Assembly: GCA_946498265.1 (NCBI GenBank)
Contig: CAMMNR010000075.1
Location: 1-8,427 of the forward strand
Direction of reading: 5' to 3'
DNA: 8,427 nt
Source: an uncultured Clostridium sp.
GTDB taxonomy: Bacteria; Bacillota; Clostridia; TANB77; CAG-508
The position numbers were made by a program, and so were the translations under genes. The notes beneath the pieces are model-generated. The model had not been told where the DNA came from. It made no database searches and saw nothing but the letters and a program-made list of their open reading frames with translations. Positions 1 to 6,051 of the stretch are shown one piece after another. Within the stretch, counting starts at the first letter, position 1. The number at the start of each line of letters is the position of its first letter.

Positions 1-114
1 GACAAAAATTTAAGCCTTGATTTCAAGACTTTCAAAGGATATTTTTATTAAAAAATGTCAAACTACGGAAAGTGACAGGAATAAAGTTGTTTTATTAAAA
101 AATATAAATTTAAG

Positions 115-143
115 TTGAAAAAATTTTTAAAGTATATTATAAT
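115..143 (+). promoter_or_regulatory. Sigma-A promoter of the unknown two-gene operon
   Basis: A -35 box TTGAAA (115-120) and a perfect -10 box TATAAT (138-143) are separated by exactly 17 nt. Transcription should start near 150, leaving a leader of about 30 nt before the start codon at 182. The rest of 1-181 is AT-rich. It holds a short open tail (1-51, ending in TAA) too short to assign and a spaced 5-bp inverted repeat (56-60 / 73-77) upstream of the promoter. Confidence 0.8.
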
Positions 144-181
144 AAAATTGTAAATATATAAATTTTATAAAGGAGTTTATT

Positions 182-1243
182 ATGAGTGAAATAAGAGATT
201 TACATGAACAAATTAATAATATACAAAAAATGTTAATAAAAAAGAGACTAGAACATTTAGTTTCAATAAAAGGAACTGATGAATATGACATGGATGATGA
301 AAGATTGTTTGATAGTGATGATTTTGCTATATTAATGCAATTAGCACAAAAGAAAGGTTTAAGTGAAGGTAGTGGATATATACAATATATGCAAGAATTT
401 GATTATGATGAATTTTCAGAAAATGTTGTAATGAAAATAAATGGTCAATTATTTGAATTTTCTCATGATAGTTCAAACTTGTTTGACTCTAGTGCATTAA
501 CAAGCGAACCAAGTATAAATACAGATGGTTTAGTTGATATTAACCTTGATGAATTACTACAAATTGATTCTCAAATAGTACAAGAAGTACCAATAAGTGA
601 ATTGGTGGAAGAACTTAAATCAAAAAGAAAAGAATTTATGACTCTAAAATTGGCAAAAGGAATAAAAGATATACAGAGTGGCATAGAGCCTTCAAGCGAT
701 AGTAATTTATCAATATATCGTGAAGCAGATGAATTAAATGATATGTTATGGGATGCAGGTTTAAAAGAAAATGCAGACTATATTAGAAAATACCATATTG
801 TTAATAATAAGTTTATGACAGATAAAAATCCAATGACAGTATATATGAGAATTGGAGATAATATAATTAGATATGATGAAAAAGAGGGAAGAATATCACG
901 AGAAACATCTATACAAGAGTTAGAAGAATATTTTAAAGATGATGATATAAATAGTGTAATTGAAGAAGAAAAATCAATTACTAGGCAACCTTTAAGAAGA
1001 GAGTTTATGGAAGAACCAGAGAAATCTCAATTAATAGCCCTAACACCTATTGATTTAGAACAATTAGGAATTTCTACCCTTTTAACATATGGTATTGAAG
1101 AAACAGATACCTTTAAAAATGCTATAGTTGAAATGACGGAGGGTTCAATTGATATAAATGTAAGTGGATTAAGACAAACTGGAAATATGGTGCAGAGTGC
1201 AACTCAAGATATAGAAATAAAACCAGAAGAACAACAAAAATAA
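182..1243 (+). CDS. Hypothetical acidic cytoplasmic protein, 353 aa
   Basis: I do not recognise this protein. The ATG at 182 is well supported by AAAGGAG at 169-175, six nt upstream, and by the consensus promoter at 115-143. The product is acidic and soluble, with no signal peptide, no membrane segment and no cysteine. Residues 1-27 look like a short charged helix or coiled coil. Residues 33-48 are very rich in Asp and Glu. Residues 81-94 and 218-243 have an alternating beta-like pattern, and 135-165 are helical and lysine-rich. The last residues (about 340-353) are a polar tail. No catalytic motif or nucleotide-binding loop is visible. It is the first gene of a two-gene transcript, with only 14 nt to the next gene, so the two products probably act together. 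A structural or scaffold role would be guesswork. Confidence 0.85.
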   Translation: MSEIRDLHEQINNIQKMLIKKRLEHLVSIKGTDEYDMDDERLFDSDDFAILMQLAQKKGLSEGSGYIQYMQEFDYDEFSENVVMKINGQLFEFSHDSSNLFDSSALTSEPSINTDGLVDINLDELLQIDSQIVQEVPISELVEELKSKRKEFMTLKLAKGIKDIQSGIEPSSDSNLSIYREADELNDMLWDAGLKENADYIRKYHIVNNKFMTDKNPMTVYMRIGDNIIRYDEKEGRISRETSIQELEEYFKDDDINSVIEEEKSITRQPLRREFMEEPEKSQLIALTPIDLEQLGISTLLTYGIEETDTFKNAIVEMTEGSIDINVSGLRQTGNMVQSATQDIEIKPEEQQK

Positions 1244-1257
1244 ATACGGAGGAATAA

Positions 1258-1710
1258 ATGATAGATATAAGATTAAGTGAGGCTATTACAGAAGTATTGG
1301 AAATTTTAAAAAATGCAGATAATACATATATGGAAAAATTACCAGAAAAGTTTAAAAAGTTTTTAAATGATAATAAATCAACTTCGTATATTCCTGAAAT
1401 TGATTTTAGTAAAGAATTGAAAGATTTAAAAATTAGGAAAGAAACAAAAGAATTGTTAGGAATAATGTATTTAAATTATTGGAGCAATGATGAAGAAAAA
1501 AAAGAGTATGTTAAATTATTAAGTGAGAATGAAAAGAAATATCAAGAAGAATTAACAGAAAAATATAATCCAGATAATTTATTTAAAAAGACAGCTAAGC
1601 AAGATGATATAAATGAACAAGTTGTTACAAATGAAGTTGCAATTATAAAATATGAAGAATCATTGTTAAAAAAAATATGGAATAAAATATTAAGTATATT
1701 TAAAAAATAA
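1258..1710 (+). CDS. Hypothetical charged protein with amphipathic C-terminal helix, 150 aa
   Basis: Second gene of the operon. The start at 1258 is set by GGAGG at 1248-1252, five nt upstream, inside the 14-nt gap after the 353-aa gene. The protein is mostly helical and rich in Lys and Glu. It has a Trp-containing segment around residues 65-76 and an Asn-Pro-Asp turn at 104-106. The C-terminus (136-150) is a basic amphipathic helix with hydrophobic pairs (LL, IW, IL, IF) alternating with Lys and polar residues. Such a tail could bind the inner face of the membrane or a partner protein (inference). There is no signal peptide or full transmembrane helix. The general layout reminds me of uncharacterised small proteins of gut Clostridia, but this is recollection only and no function is known to me. 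Confidence 0.85.
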   Translation: MIDIRLSEAITEVLEILKNADNTYMEKLPEKFKKFLNDNKSTSYIPEIDFSKELKDLKIRKETKELLGIMYLNYWSNDEEKKEYVKLLSENEKKYQEELTEKYNPDNLFKKTAKQDDINEQVVTNEVAIIKYEESLLKKIWNKILSIFKK

Positions 1711-1748
1711 TTTAAGTGTGATTGATTTTTATATCAATCGTCAAGAGA

Positions 1749-1780
1749 GCCAAAAAGTTGTAGATAACTACTTCGTTGGC
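1749..1780. other. Imperfect hairpin in the operon 3' region
   Basis: GCCAA (1749-1753) pairs with TTGGC (1776-1780). Inside it, AAGT (1755-1758) pairs with ACTT (1770-1773), and GT (1760-1761) with AC (1767-1768), closing a 5-nt loop. Unpaired bases interrupt the stem. No T-run follows, so it is not an intrinsic terminator. A second small hairpin, GATTGAT (1720-1726) with ATCAATC (1733-1739), lies just upstream, right after the 150-aa gene. Both may be 3' UTR structure. Confidence 0.35.
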
Positions 1781-1823
1781 ACCATGTATTTATAAATTAT
1801 AAAAACGTGTATAATTAAACAAG

Positions 1824-1860
1824 ATACCGTCAAACTATTTTCTAGTTTAGCGGTATTTTG
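1824..1860. terminator. Bidirectional intrinsic terminator between the unknown operon and the GT2 gene
   Basis: A 14-bp stem joins 1824-1837 to 1843-1856, with one G-U pair, one C/A mismatch and a 5-nt TTTTC loop. TTTG follows on the plus strand. The bases left of the stem (AAACAAG) give a TTGTTT tail on the minus strand. It therefore suits both the plus-strand operon ending at 1710 and the minus-strand glycosyltransferase ending at 1894. A weaker AT-only hairpin (1875-1881 / 1885-1891) lies right after the glycosyltransferase stop. Confidence 0.8.
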
Positions 1861-1893
1861 TATATAAAATAATAGTTAAAAACCTTTTAACAA

Positions 1894-3168
1894 TTACCAT
1901 TCTTTTTTATAATTTATCAATTCCATAAAATATCCGGCCAAGCAAAAAGGAGCCAAAATAAATGCATATAATAAAATATAAACAATAAATGCTAAAAAGT
2001 TTCTTTTTTCCAATTTACAGTTAATTTCTTTAAGCATATTTTTTCTTCTAATTTCAATCAATAAGCAAAGTAGCAAGCCAAATGGAATTACAAGTAAAGA
2101 TATCCAACCAATTAATAGTGGGTTACCTAAAGCTAAGAAAATCAATCCAAGTGGTACAAAAATAAGAAGTGCAAGGTCTATAAAAGGAAAAAAGATATTC
2201 AAAAATATTAAAAATTTAGATTTTAAACTCATATTTTTTGATTTGAATATTTTTACTTTTTTAAAACCTTCAATCATACCTCTAGCCCATCTTTTTCTTT
2301 GTTTACCTAAATCTTTAAATTTTTCTGGAACTTCAGTATAAGCAATTGCATTTTTTGAAAAATTGGTTTCATAACCTTTACTTAATAATTGCCAAGTTAA
2401 AAAAATATCTTCTCCTACACAGTTTTCCCAACCACCAATTTCTTTTATAATTTTAGTTTTATAAGCACTGAAAGCACCTTGTGCGACCAATGTTGAATTA
2501 TAATTTCCTTGAACAAATTTAACACCAAATATACCTAAAGTATAATCCCATTGTTGTAATTTTGTGATAAAACTTTTTTTTGCATTTTTAACAAATAGGC
2601 ATCCTGCTGTTGCTGCGGTTTTTTTATTTGAAGTAGTTAATTTATTCATAATGTTTCTTATAGCTAAAGGATGCAAAATAGTATCACCATCGATAGTAAT
2701 AGTATAATCTGTATTAACTTTTTGTAATCCCTTATTAAGAGCGGCAGCTTTTCCATTATGCTCTGATTCTATAATATTTATATTTAAATTTGGCTTAATT
2801 GATTTGAGTAATTCTAATGTTCCATCTGTTGAACCATCATCTATAATATTTATATAAATATTTCCACAATATTTTTGCTTTTCAATTGATTCTAAAGTTT
2901 CTTCTATTGTTTTTTTGGCATTATATACTGGAATTAAAATAGTAACATCTTCTTCTTTTTTGTTATATGATTTTTTATTTTTCTTATTAAATAATAAACT
3001 AATAAAATTAAATACATAATTAAATCCAGGAATTATAGCTACAAATGTTACCAAATAAATTGCCAAAAAATATCCTAAATAACATGCTATATCATTAATC
3101 CAATTGATATTTATGCATATTGAACAGATAAGACACAATAATGCAATTATAGCTGATATTAAAAACAT
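1894..3168 (-). CDS. Membrane glycosyltransferase family 2, poly-N-acetylglucosamine synthase-like
   Basis: Processive GT2 enzyme that likely polymerises a UDP-sugar, such as UDP-GlcNAc, on the cytoplasmic side while moving the chain across the membrane, as PgaC/IcaA and hyaluronan synthases do. Counting from the ATG at 3168 (424 aa), two N-terminal membrane segments span about 2-22 and 28-60. The catalytic domain starts near 75 with VTILIPVYNA. UDP-binding DDGSTDG is at 110-116, the metal-binding DGD at 160-162, the acceptor-site GED at 252-254 and QRKRW at 290-294. Three or more membrane segments follow at about 318-345, 350-373 and 390-414. Length matches PgaC/IcaA. A GTG at 3177 lies within the Shine-Dalgarno stretch (GAGGTGA), so the ATG at 3168 is the likelier start. 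It is divergent from a truncated deacetylase gene, which supports a PNAG-like polysaccharide. The exact sugar cannot be told from sequence. Confidence 0.88.
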   Translation of the reverse strand: MFLISAIIALLCLICSICININWINDIACYLGYFLAIYLVTFVAIIPGFNYVFNFISLLFNKKNKKSYNKKEEDVTILIPVYNAKKTIEETLESIEKQKYCGNIYINIIDDGSTDGTLELLKSIKPNLNINIIESEHNGKAAALNKGLQKVNTDYTITIDGDTILHPLAIRNIMNKLTTSNKKTAATAGCLFVKNAKKSFITKLQQWDYTLGIFGVKFVQGNYNSTLVAQGAFSAYKTKIIKEIGGWENCVGEDIFLTWQLLSKGYETNFSKNAIAYTEVPEKFKDLGKQRKRWARGMIEGFKKVKIFKSKNMSLKSKFLIFLNIFFPFIDLALLIFVPLGLIFLALGNPLLIGWISLLVIPFGLLLCLLIEIRRKNMLKEINCKLEKRNFLAFIVYILLYAFILAPFCLAGYFMELINYKKEW

Positions 3169-3177
3169 TTCAATCAC

Positions 3178-3254
3178 CTCATATTATCATATGAAAATGT
3201 TAAAAAATGGTGAAGAGTGTCAAAAAATATCAAAATATAATATGATAAATAGAG
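3178..3254. promoter_or_regulatory. Divergent promoter region of the exopolysaccharide genes
   Basis: This 77-nt gap must hold both divergent promoters. On the plus strand a perfect -10 hexamer TATAAT lies at 3236-3241, about 25 nt before the TTG start, but no good -35 box is visible. On the minus strand a perfect -35 TTGACA (complement of 3218-3223) is present, with only weak -10 candidates (TAACAT at 15-nt spacing, complement of 3197-3202). The overlap of the two signals could allow co-regulation, but the assignments are tentative. Confidence 0.35.
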
Positions 3255-3266
3255 GTGAATATTAAA

Positions 3267-3713
3267 TTGAATATAAAAAAGAAAATAATAATAATATTTT
3301 TAATAGTTATTGTCATTTCGATTGTTATAGGATTTATTTATAAACAATATAAATATAAACAAAGAAATGATGTAAAAATTCCTGTATTGCTTTATCATAA
3401 TTTTGTAACAATAGTTCCTGAGAGTGACCCAGATAATTTTAATTATATAAATACACCAGAAAGTTTTGAAGAAAATGTAAAAACATTTTTAGAAAATGGC
3501 TATACAATAATATCTATGAAAGAATTAAATGATGCCAATGCTGGAAAAAGTGAACTTCCTGCTAAACCTATTATTATAACTTTTGATGATGGATATTATA
3601 GTAATTATGAGTATATCTATCCAATCTTGAAAAAATATAATGTAAAAGTATCTATTTTTATAGTAACTGATAAAATCGGTCAAGAGATAGATGGAATAAA
3701 ATATTTAGTATGA
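3267..3713 (+). pseudogene. Truncated polysaccharide deacetylase (CE4/NodB, PgaB/IcaB-like), N-terminal half
   Basis: From the TTG at 3267 the product is 148 aa. Residues 5-24 form a membrane anchor, followed by a basic stretch. The family opening PVLLYHN is at 39-45. The first NodB motif TFDDGY is at 105-110; its two Asp (107, 108) serve as general base and metal ligand in the family. The reading frame ends at TGA 3711-3713, shortly after the TDKIGQEIDGIKYL segment. The metal-binding HxxxH motif and all later catalytic motifs are missing, while intact relatives are much longer. The next gene's promoter begins 19 nt downstream, so the rest was probably deleted. AGAGGTGA (3251-3258) lies 8 nt before TTG 3267; the GTG at 3255 is inside this site and is a less likely start. 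An intact product would partly deacetylate the polymer made by the divergent GT2. As it stands it should be inactive, though a short membrane protein may still be made. Confidence 0.78.
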
Positions 3714-3731
3714 AAAACTTCAAAATATATC

Positions 3732-3760
3732 TTGACAAATCAAAAAAAACCTATTAAACT
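3732..3760 (+). promoter_or_regulatory. Promoter of the marR-ABC efflux operon
   Basis: A consensus -35 box TTGACA (3732-3737) is followed after 17 nt by TAAACT (3755-3760), a 4/6 match to the -10 box. Transcription would begin near 3767, about 20 nt before the start codon, and the Shine-Dalgarno AGGAGG sits at 3773-3778. MarR regulators commonly repress their own operon. The AAACT repeats around 3756-3769 could belong to an operator, but no convincing palindrome is visible. Confidence 0.6.
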
Positions 3761-3786
3761 ATATAAACTGTTAGGAGGCTAACAAT

Positions 3787-4215
3787 ATGGAAAGGGAAGA
3801 AATAGGAAAATCAGTACAAAAGTTGTCAAGAAAAATCAAGAGAACATTAGATGAAACATTTCTTAATTATGGAATAACAGGAGTACAGGCAAGTATATTA
3901 AAATTTATACACAAAAAATCACAAAGTCAAAAAGTATATGCAAGAGATATAGAAATCGAATTTGATATGAGAAGAGCAACAATAGCAGGAATATTGCAAC
4001 TAATGGAACAAAATAAGTTGATAGTAAGAAAATCTGGAGAAAATGATTGTAGATTAAAAGAAATAATATTGACAGATAAAGCAAAAGAAATAATACAGAA
4101 ATTAGATGTTGCAATAAAAGAAGTAGAAAAAAAGTTAACAATAAACATATCAAAAGAAGAAATTTCAAACTTTTTAAATACAATAGAAAAATTGTCAAAA
4201 AATTTAGAAAATTAA
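3787..4215 (+). CDS. MarR-family transcriptional regulator
   Basis: A 142-aa protein of typical MarR length. Helices at both ends (about 1-28 and 98-140) would form the dimer interface. The winged helix-turn-helix occupies about 30-97: VQASILKFI starts the domain, DMRRATIAGILQLMEQ (60-75) contains the recognition helix, and the wing carries the characteristic D-x-R with following LT (D87, R89, L95, T96). The ATG at 3787 has AGGAGG eight nt upstream. It leads an operon with two ABC exporter genes, so it most likely represses this operon and is released by a ligand that the exporter removes; this role is inferred from context. C88 in the wing could hint at redox sensing, but a lone cysteine there is weak evidence. 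No other family fits better. Confidence 0.88.
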   Translation: MEREEIGKSVQKLSRKIKRTLDETFLNYGITGVQASILKFIHKKSQSQKVYARDIEIEFDMRRATIAGILQLMEQNKLIVRKSGENDCRLKEIILTDKAKEIIQKLDVAIKEVEKKLTINISKEEISNFLNTIEKLSKNLEN

Positions 4216-4223
4216 ATCTCAAT

Positions 4224-4290
4224 AGGGATATTTCTTAATGAGACATTATTTATTGAAAATGTCTCATTAAGAAACGTCCCTGATGAGACA
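4224..4290. repeat. Long inverted repeat (24-bp arms) of REP/MITE-like form in the marR-ABC gap
   Basis: Arm 4224-4247 pairs with arm 4258-4281 across a 10-nt loop: 22 Watson-Crick pairs, one G-U and one A/C mismatch. The arm core TTTCTTAATGAGACATT is perfectly matched. The octamer ATGAGACA occurs at 4238-4245, inverted at 4260-4267, and again directly at 4283-4290, so the right arm has an alternative local partner. No T-run follows, so it is not an ordinary terminator. It ends 14 nt upstream of the next gene's Shine-Dalgarno site. The GGGAC-plus-GAGACA composition resembles palindromic repeats that I recall from clostridial genomes. Whether it is a mobile repeat or an mRNA control element is not decided. 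Confidence 0.75.
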
Positions 4291-4308
4291 GGAAGAAAGG
4301 AGAAAAAA

Positions 4309-6051
4309 ATGTTTAAAAAACTAGCTAAATATGTTAAAGAATACAAAAAATCAGCAATATTGACACCTATATTTGTAATATTAGAAGTTGTAATGGAAGT
4401 AATAATTCCGTTACTAATGGCAAAAATTATAGATGTTGGAATACAAAATGGTGATGTAAAATACATAGTAGAAGTAGGAGGATTATTAATAGTATCTGCA
4501 ATTCTATCATTAACATTTGGAATGTTATCAGGAAGATTTGCAGCAAAAGCGTCAGCAGGATATGCAAAAAATTTAAGAAAAGAAATGTTTCATAAAGTTC
4601 AAGATTATTCATTTGAAAATATTGACAAATTTTCTACATCGAGTTTAGTAACTCGTATGACAACTGATGTTACAAATGTGCAAATGGCTTTCCAAATGAT
4701 TATAAGAATATTAGTTAGAGGACCTATCATGTTAATATTTGCATTATTGATGGTAATTTCAATAAGTGCAAAACTATCATTAATATTTTTTGTAGCAATA
4801 CCAGTATTAGGAGGAATTTTATTCTATATAGCAAGAAAAGCGCATCCTAATTTTGAAAGAGTATTTAAAAAATATGATAAATTAAATAGAGTAGTCCAAG
4901 AAAACGTAAGTGCAATTAGAGTTGTAAAAGCATATGTAAGAGAAGAGCATGAAGAAGAAAAATTCAAAGAAGTAAATGGTGAAGTTTATGATAACTTTAA
5001 AAAAGCAGAAAAAATAATAGCATTTAATGGACCAGTTATGCAATTTACAATATATACATGTATAATATTAATTTCTTGGATTGGTTCACAACTTATTGTT
5101 GGTGGAGAAATGGGAACAGGAGAATTATCAAGTATTATTACATATGCATGGCAAATATTATCAAGCTTAATGATGTTATCATTTGTTTTTGTTATGATAA
5201 TCATGGCACAATCATCAGCAGAAAGAATTTTAGAAGTTATTGAAGAAGAGCCAACAATTAAGGATAAAGAGGAACCTATAAAAGAAGTAAAAGATGGATC
5301 AATTAAATTTGAAAATGTAAGTTTTAGATATGGCGATGAGGAAGATAAAGACAATTTTGCATTAAGAGATATTAATTTAGAGATAAAAGAAGGAGAGACA
5401 ATAGGAATAATAGGTGGAACAGGAAGTTCTAAATCAACATTAGTTCAATTAATTCCAAGACTTTATGATGTAACAAAAGGTACAATAAAAATTGGAGGAA
5501 TTGATGTAAGAGATTATGACATAGAAAGTCTAAGAGATGAAGTAGCAATGGTTTTACAAAAAAATGTACTATTCTCTGGAACAATTGCAGAAAATCTAAG
5601 ATGGGGAAAGAAAAATGCTGACCAAGAAGAATTGGAAGAAGCATGTAAATTGGCTCAAGCAGATGGATTTATAAAAGAATTTCCAAGCAAATATGATACA
5701 GTATTAGACCAAGGAGGAACAAACGTATCTGGAGGTCAAAAGCAAAGAATTTGTATTGCAAGAGCAATATTAAAGAGACCAAAAATCTTGATATTAGACG
5801 ATTCTACAAGTGCGGTAGATACTAAAACAGATGCATTAATTAGAAAAGCATTTAGAGAAAAAATACCAAATACAACAAAAATAATAATTGCACAAAGAGT
5901 ATCTTCAATAGAAGATGCAGATAAAATAATAGTTTTAAATGAAGGAAAAATTGATGGAATAGGAACATCAGAAGAATTATTAAAAATAAATGAAATATAT
6001 AGAGAAGTATACGAATCACAAACGAAAGGAGGAGATGAAGATGCAGAATAA
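4309..6051 (+). CDS. ABC exporter half-transporter with degenerate ATP site (heterodimer subunit 1)
   Basis: A 580-aa membrane-ATPase fusion (TMD then NBD) of the multidrug/lipid exporter class. Six membrane helices lie between about 15 and 300. The NBD starts near 332. Walker A is GGTGSSKST (369-377), with Ser where the last Gly is usual. The Q-loop Gln is 417, the signature VSGGQ (473-477) is canonical, and Walker B is LILDD (494-498), with Asp498 in place of the catalytic Glu. The switch residue is Gln529 in AQR instead of His. This is the pattern of the non-hydrolysing subunit of heterodimers such as TM287/288, BmrCD and LmrCD. Its good signature should complete the active site of the partner encoded next. 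AAAGGAG at 4296-4302 supports the ATG at 4309. The gene overlaps the next by 11 nt. The substrate is unknown; drugs or other amphipathic compounds are likely given the MarR regulator. Confidence 0.92.
   Translation: MFKKLAKYVKEYKKSAILTPIFVILEVVMEVIIPLLMAKIIDVGIQNGDVKYIVEVGGLLIVSAILSLTFGMLSGRFAAKASAGYAKNLRKEMFHKVQDYSFENIDKFSTSSLVTRMTTDVTNVQMAFQMIIRILVRGPIMLIFALLMVISISAKLSLIFFVAIPVLGGILFYIARKAHPNFERVFKKYDKLNRVVQENVSAIRVVKAYVREEHEEEKFKEVNGEVYDNFKKAEKIIAFNGPVMQFTIYTCIILISWIGSQLIVGGEMGTGELSSIITYAWQILSSLMMLSFVFVMIIMAQSSAERILEVIEEEPTIKDKEEPIKEVKDGSIKFENVSFRYGDEEDKDNFALRDINLEIKEGETIGIIGGTGSSKSTLVQLIPRLYDVTKGTIKIGGIDVRDYDIESLRDEVAMVLQKNVLFSGTIAENLRWGKKNADQEELEEACKLAQADGFIKEFPSKYDTVLDQGGTNVSGGQKQRICIARAILKRPKILILDDSTSAVDTKTDALIRKAFREKIPNTTKIIIAQRVSSIEDADKIIVLNEGKIDGIGTSEELLKINEIYREVYESQTKGGDEDAE

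Noticed and set aside
1..51. Open frame ending in TAA at 49-51 that could be the 3' end of an upstream gene
   Set aside because: Only 16 codons are visible, with no recognisable motif and no terminator behind it.
3711..3786. A simple frameshift hiding the rest of the deacetylase in another frame
   Set aside because: The translations of all three plus frames after 3713 show no NodB-like sequence, and the marR promoter starts at 3732.
3905..4222. Long minus-strand open frames over marR and, similarly, over the ABC genes
   Set aside because: They are antisense shadows of AT-rich coding sequence, very rich in Leu, Ile and Phe, without ribosome sites, opposite clearly recognised genes.
4216..4308. 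Reading the 4224-4281 hairpin as an intrinsic terminator between marR and the ABC genes
   Set aside because: The stem is long, but neither strand has a T-run right after it, and the ABC genes show no promoter of their own in the gap.
5990..6040. ATG 5990 as the start of the second ABC gene
   Set aside because: It would overlap the first ABC gene by 62 nt and lacks a ribosome site, while ATG 6041 has AAAGGAGG eight nt upstream.
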